This document shows, piece after piece, positions 4,637-7,580 of a stretch of 7,580 bases of DNA. Source of the stretch: Bacillota bacterium (GTDB taxonomy: Bacteria > Bacillota_I > Bacilli_A > Acholeplasmatales > Acholeplasmataceae). A program made the position numbers and the translations under genes. The notes beneath the pieces are model-generated. The model had not been told where the DNA came from. It searched no databases and saw only the letters and a program-made list of their open reading frames with translations. Each line of letters begins with the position of its first letter. The stretch's first letter is position 1. The DNA lies in assembly GCA_023431045.1 (NCBI GenBank), contig JAEYXZ010000083.1, forward strand, positions 1-7,580. The letters are read 5' to 3'.

Positions 4637-6709
4637 ATGCCTCGTCAATATACACTAGATAAGATGCGTAATATCGGGATCATGGCCCATATTGATGCTG
4701 GTAAAACTACGACTACCGAACGTATTTTGTATCACACCGGAAAGATTCACAAAATTGGAGAAACCCATGATGGCGCTGCCACTATGGACTGGATGGCACA
4801 AGAACAAGAACGTGGTATTACCATTACTTCCGCGGCAACTACAGCTTACTGGAAAGGATATCGTGTCAACATTATTGACACTCCAGGACACGTTGACTTC
4901 ACCGTTGAAGTATCAAGATCATTAAGAGTTCTTGATGGCGCGGTAACAGTCATTGATGCTCAAGCTGGGGTTGAACCTCAAACAGAAACGGTTTGGAGAC
5001 AAGCAACTGAATATAAAGTTCCAAGAATTGTCTATGTTAATAAGATGGACAAGATTGGTGCAGACTTCAAACATGCTATTAAAACTCTCCACAATCGTTT
5101 AGGCGTAAAAGCCAATGCAATACAATTACCAATTGGATCAGAAGTTGATTTCAATGGAATCGTGGATTTAATTGAAATGACTGCAACCCACTACAGTGGA
5201 GATGCAGACGAAACAGCTGAAGCAATTGCAATCCCAAGCTACTTACTCGAAGATGCAAAGAAAATGAGAAATGAACTCATTGAATCAGTTGCTGAATTTG
5301 ATGATGAATTGATGATGACTTACCTTGAGGGTGAAGAAGTCTCAGTTGAATTATTAAAGAGAGCAATTCGTAAAGGAACGCTTGCAGTTCAATTCTTCCC
5401 AGTTGTTTGTGGATCATCATTTAAAAACAAAGGTGTTAAGAAGGTTCTTGATGCTGTCATCGATTACTTACCTTCACCAATTGATATTGACTCTGTAAAA
5501 GGCGTTGATTCACATGGTGAAGAAGTTGTTAGACATCCATCTGATGATGAACCATTTACTGCGCTTGCATTCAAAGTCATGACTGACCCATTTGTTGGTA
5601 AGCTCACATTCTTTAGAGTTTACTCAGGAAAAATCAGTGCTGGATCATATGTCCAAAACACCAATAAAGATCAAAGAGAAAGATTCGGTCGTATTCTCCA
5701 AATGCATGCCAATAACCGTGAAGAAATCAAAGATGTCTATGCGGGTGAAATTGCTGCTGCAGTTGGTTTAAAGAATACAACAACCGGGGACACATTAACT
5801 TTAGAAGGCGATGATGTGATCCTTGAAAGAATGCATTTCCCTGAACCGGTTATCGAAATTGCAGTTGAACCAAAAACTAAGAATGACCAAGACAAAATGG
5901 GAGCCGCTTTATCAAAACTTGCTGAAGAGGATCCAACATTTAGAACTTATACCAACTCTGAAACAGGTCAAACCATCATTGCTGGTATGGGTGAACTTCA
6001 CTTAGATATCATCGTTGACCGTATGAGACGTGAATTCAAAGTTGAAGCTAACATTGCTGAACCACAAGTATCTTACCGAGAAACCATCACCGTACCTGCT
6101 GAAATCGAATCTAAATTCGTTCGTCAGTCCGGTGGTCGTGGACAATATGGACACGTTGTGATTCAATTCGAACCAAATCCTGGTAAAGGCTTTGAATTCG
6201 TTGATAAGATTGTTGGTGGTGTCATTCCTCGTGAATACATCCCATCAGTTCTAAAAGGACTTGAAGAAGCATTACCAAGTGGTATTCTTGCTGGATTCCC
6301 AGCAATTGATATCAAAGCAACCTTAGTCTTTGGATCATACCATGAAGTTGACTCTTCTGAAATGGCCTTCAAAGTTGCTGCCTCAATGGCATTAAAAGAA
6401 ACTAAGACTAAAGCTCAAGCAGTCATCTTAGAACCAATCATGGACGTTGAAGTTGTTACCCCTAATGATTACGTTGGTAACGTCATCGGTGACTTAACAT
6501 CACGCCGTGGTAGACTTGAGTCTCAAGAAGGAAGAGGAAACGCAATTGCCATCCGTGCATTCGTTCCACTTGCTGAAATGTTTGGTTATGCAACAGCACT
6601 TAGATCAAACACTCAAGGAAGAGCGACCTTCATGATGCAATTCGACCATTATGATAAGACACCTAAGTCCATTATGGAAGAAATTATTAAAAAACGTGGT
6701 TCCAATTAA
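4637..6709 (+). CDS. fusA: Translation elongation factor G
   Basis: A 690-residue GTPase that moves tRNAs and mRNA after each peptide bond and, with ribosome recycling factor, splits ribosomes after termination. The GTPase motifs are complete: AHIDAGKT (17-24), switch I RGITIT (59-64), DTPGH with catalytic His85 (81-85), and NKMD (135-138). Later landmarks are the domain II/III stretch with DQDKMG and GMGELHLDI, domain IV with GGRGQYGHV, and the domain IV tip YHEVDSSE with His569, the residue that reaches the decoding site. Length is normal for the bacterial factor, and there is no duplication or truncation. The start is set by AGGAG (4626-4630), six bases before the ATG, only 14 bases after rpsG; the two are surely co-transcribed. 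Fully conserved in aspect, so a housekeeping copy and not a FusB or TetM-like resistance protein. Confidence 0.99.
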   Translation: MPRQYTLDKMRNIGIMAHIDAGKTTTTERILYHTGKIHKIGETHDGAATMDWMAQEQERGITITSAATTAYWKGYRVNIIDTPGHVDFTVEVSRSLRVLDGAVTVIDAQAGVEPQTETVWRQATEYKVPRIVYVNKMDKIGADFKHAIKTLHNRLGVKANAIQLPIGSEVDFNGIVDLIEMTATHYSGDADETAEAIAIPSYLLEDAKKMRNELIESVAEFDDELMMTYLEGEEVSVELLKRAIRKGTLAVQFFPVVCGSSFKNKGVKKVLDAVIDYLPSPIDIDSVKGVDSHGEEVVRHPSDDEPFTALAFKVMTDPFVGKLTFFRVYSGKISAGSYVQNTNKDQRERFGRILQMHANNREEIKDVYAGEIAAAVGLKNTTTGDTLTLEGDDVILERMHFPEPVIEIAVEPKTKNDQDKMGAALSKLAEEDPTFRTYTNSETGQTIIAGMGELHLDIIVDRMRREFKVEANIAEPQVSYRETITVPAEIESKFVRQSGGRGQYGHVVIQFEPNPGKGFEFVDKIVGGVIPREYIPSVLKGLEEALPSGILAGFPAIDIKATLVFGSYHEVDSSEMAFKVAASMALKETKTKAQAVILEPIMDVEVVTPNDYVGNVIGDLTSRRGRLESQEGRGNAIAIRAFVPLAEMFGYATALRSNTQGRATFMMQFDHYDKTPKSIMEEIIKKRGSN

Positions 6710-6714
6710 TCCAC

Positions 6715-6743
6715 TTGAAAATTAATTAACAATAAGTTAAAAT
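6715..6743 (+). promoter_or_regulatory. Possible internal promoter for tuf
   Basis: TTGAAA (6715-6720), 17 bases, TAAAAT (6738-6743). The -35 matches consensus at five of six positions and so does the -10. It begins 5 bases after the fusA stop. Predicted start near 6750. An extra promoter for tuf would fit the known need for several-fold more EF-Tu than EF-G; this is inference, and AT-rich sequence can produce such matches by chance. Confidence 0.5.
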
Positions 6744-6761
6744 AATCTATGGTAGATTATT
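6741..6761 (+). repeat. Perfect 9-bp inverted repeat between fusA and tuf
   Basis: AATAATCTA (6741-6749), TGG, TAGATTATT (6753-6761). It is not followed by a T-run, so it is not a standard terminator. It overlaps the last bases of the candidate -10 box and the predicted transcription start. It could be a DNA operator, or an RNA hairpin present only in read-through transcripts from fusA. Confidence 0.65.
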
Positions 6762-6796
6762 ATTTCAAAAAAGAAATATAGGAGGATTTTGCATCA

Positions 6797-7580
6797 ATGG
6801 CAAAACAAAAGTTTAACAGAACCAAACCACACGTTAACGTTGGTACAATTGGTCACGTTGACCATGGTAAAACAACTTTAACTGCTGCAATCACAACTGT
6901 ACTAGCTTCAAAAGGTCTAGCTGAAAAAAGAGGTTATGACCAAATCGACGCTGCTCCAGAAGAAAAAGAACGCGGTATTACAATTAACGCTTCACACGTA
7001 GAATATGAAACAGTCAAAAGACACTATGCACACGTAGACTGCCCAGGACACGCTGACTATGTTAAAAACATGATCACCGGTGCTGCGCAAATGGACGGAG
7101 CAATCTTAGTTGTTTCTGCTGCGGATGGCCCAATGCCACAAACTCGTGAACACATCTTATTATCACGCCAAGTTGGTGTTCCTAAATTAGTTGTTTTCTT
7201 AAACAAATCTGATTTAGTTGAAGATGATGAATTACTAGACTTAGTTGAAATGGAAGTACGTGAATTACTTTCAGAATACGACTTCCCAGGTGATGACATT
7301 CCTGTCATCCGTGGATCTGCATTATTAGCTCTTGAAGGAGATGCTAAGTGGGTTGCTAGAGTTGAAGAATTAATGGATGCAGTTGATAACTATATCGACA
7401 CTCCAGTTCGTGCAACTGACAAACCATTCTTAATGCCAGTTGAAGACGTCTTCACTATTACTGGTCGTGGAACTGTTGCTACAGGTCGTGTTGATCGTGG
7501 TACAGTTAAAGTCAACGACACTGTTGAAATCGTTGGTATTAAAGATACTCGTTCAACTGTTGTAACTGGTGTTGAAATGT
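6797..7580 (+). CDS. tuf: Translation elongation factor Tu, N-terminal part (3' end outside window)
   Basis: GTPase that carries aminoacyl-tRNA to the ribosomal A site. The first 261 residues of about 395 are present: the whole GTPase domain and the start of domain 2. Motifs are GHVDHGKT (19-26), switch I EEKERGITIN with Thr62, DCPGH with catalytic His85 (81-85), NKSD (136-139), and GSALLAL in the guanine-binding loop. Domain 2 begins near TDKPFLMPVEDVFTITGRGTVATGRV. No stop codon occurs before the window end, so the gene is cut there, not broken. The start follows AGGAGGA (6780-6786) with a rather long gap of ten bases; no closer in-frame start is seen. It lies 87 bases after fusA and may be transcribed both with the str operon and from its own promoter. 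Confidence 0.99.
   Translation, partial: MAKQKFNRTKPHVNVGTIGHVDHGKTTLTAAITTVLASKGLAEKRGYDQIDAAPEEKERGITINASHVEYETVKRHYAHVDCPGHADYVKNMITGAAQMDGAILVVSAADGPMPQTREHILLSRQVGVPKLVVFLNKSDLVEDDELLDLVEMEVRELLSEYDFPGDDIPVIRGSALLALEGDAKWVARVEELMDAVDNYIDTPVRATDKPFLMPVEDVFTITGRGTVATGRVDRGTVKVNDTVEIVGIKDTRSTVVTGVEM

Noticed and set aside
6741..6770. The palindrome after fusA as a terminator of the str operon
   Set aside because: It is followed by ATTTCAAAA with no T-tract, and tuf follows closely with a good ribosome binding site.

Overview
The window is a stretch of the core information-processing region of an AT-rich bacterium of the Firmicutes/Mollicutes type: the 3' part of rpoC, then two small accessory genes, then the str operon rpsL-rpsG-fusA-tuf, with tuf cut by the window end. 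All genes are on the + strand. The proteins read like Bacillus-group orthologues throughout. TGG encodes every tryptophan I checked, and no in-frame TGA occurs, so the standard code is used and UGA is not read as Trp. That argues against Mycoplasma or Spiroplasma and fits an Acholeplasma-like lineage or another AT-rich Firmicute. The lineage is an inference from overall look, not a database match.

Layout. Positions 1-2188 hold the C-terminal part of RNA polymerase beta', closed by a tandem TAATAA stop and a GNRA-loop terminator (2196-2227). Positions 2229-2849 hold a promoter and a Nudix hydrolase gene. Positions 2850-3166 have no recognisable protein gene, but they contain a well-formed small-RNA transcription unit: a promoter with exact 17-base spacing, a long hairpin and a strong intrinsic terminator. 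An extended -10 promoter follows for the next gene. Positions 3167-3448 encode a 93-residue GNAT-like acetyltransferase of the YidJ type, closed by a 15-bp terminator. A perfect-consensus promoter (TTGACA-N17-TATAAT) at 3531-3559 then drives the str operon through a roughly 100-nt leader with two small hairpins.

The str genes are S12, S7, EF-G and EF-Tu: the decoding-centre protein, the 30S head-organising protein, the translocase and the aminoacyl-tRNA carrier. Spacings are short between S7 and EF-G (14 bases) and longer before tuf (87 bases). The gap before tuf carries a second plausible promoter and a perfect 9-bp inverted repeat over its start region, which would let EF-Tu be expressed apart from the rest of the operon.

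The points most worth a second look are the candidate small RNA at about 2997-3090, the replacement of the fourth zinc-ligand cysteine of RpoC by aspartate, the promoter/palindrome before tuf, and the break of the usual rpoC-to-rpsL neighbourhood by two accessory genes. I see no mobile element, CRISPR array, tRNA or rRNA.
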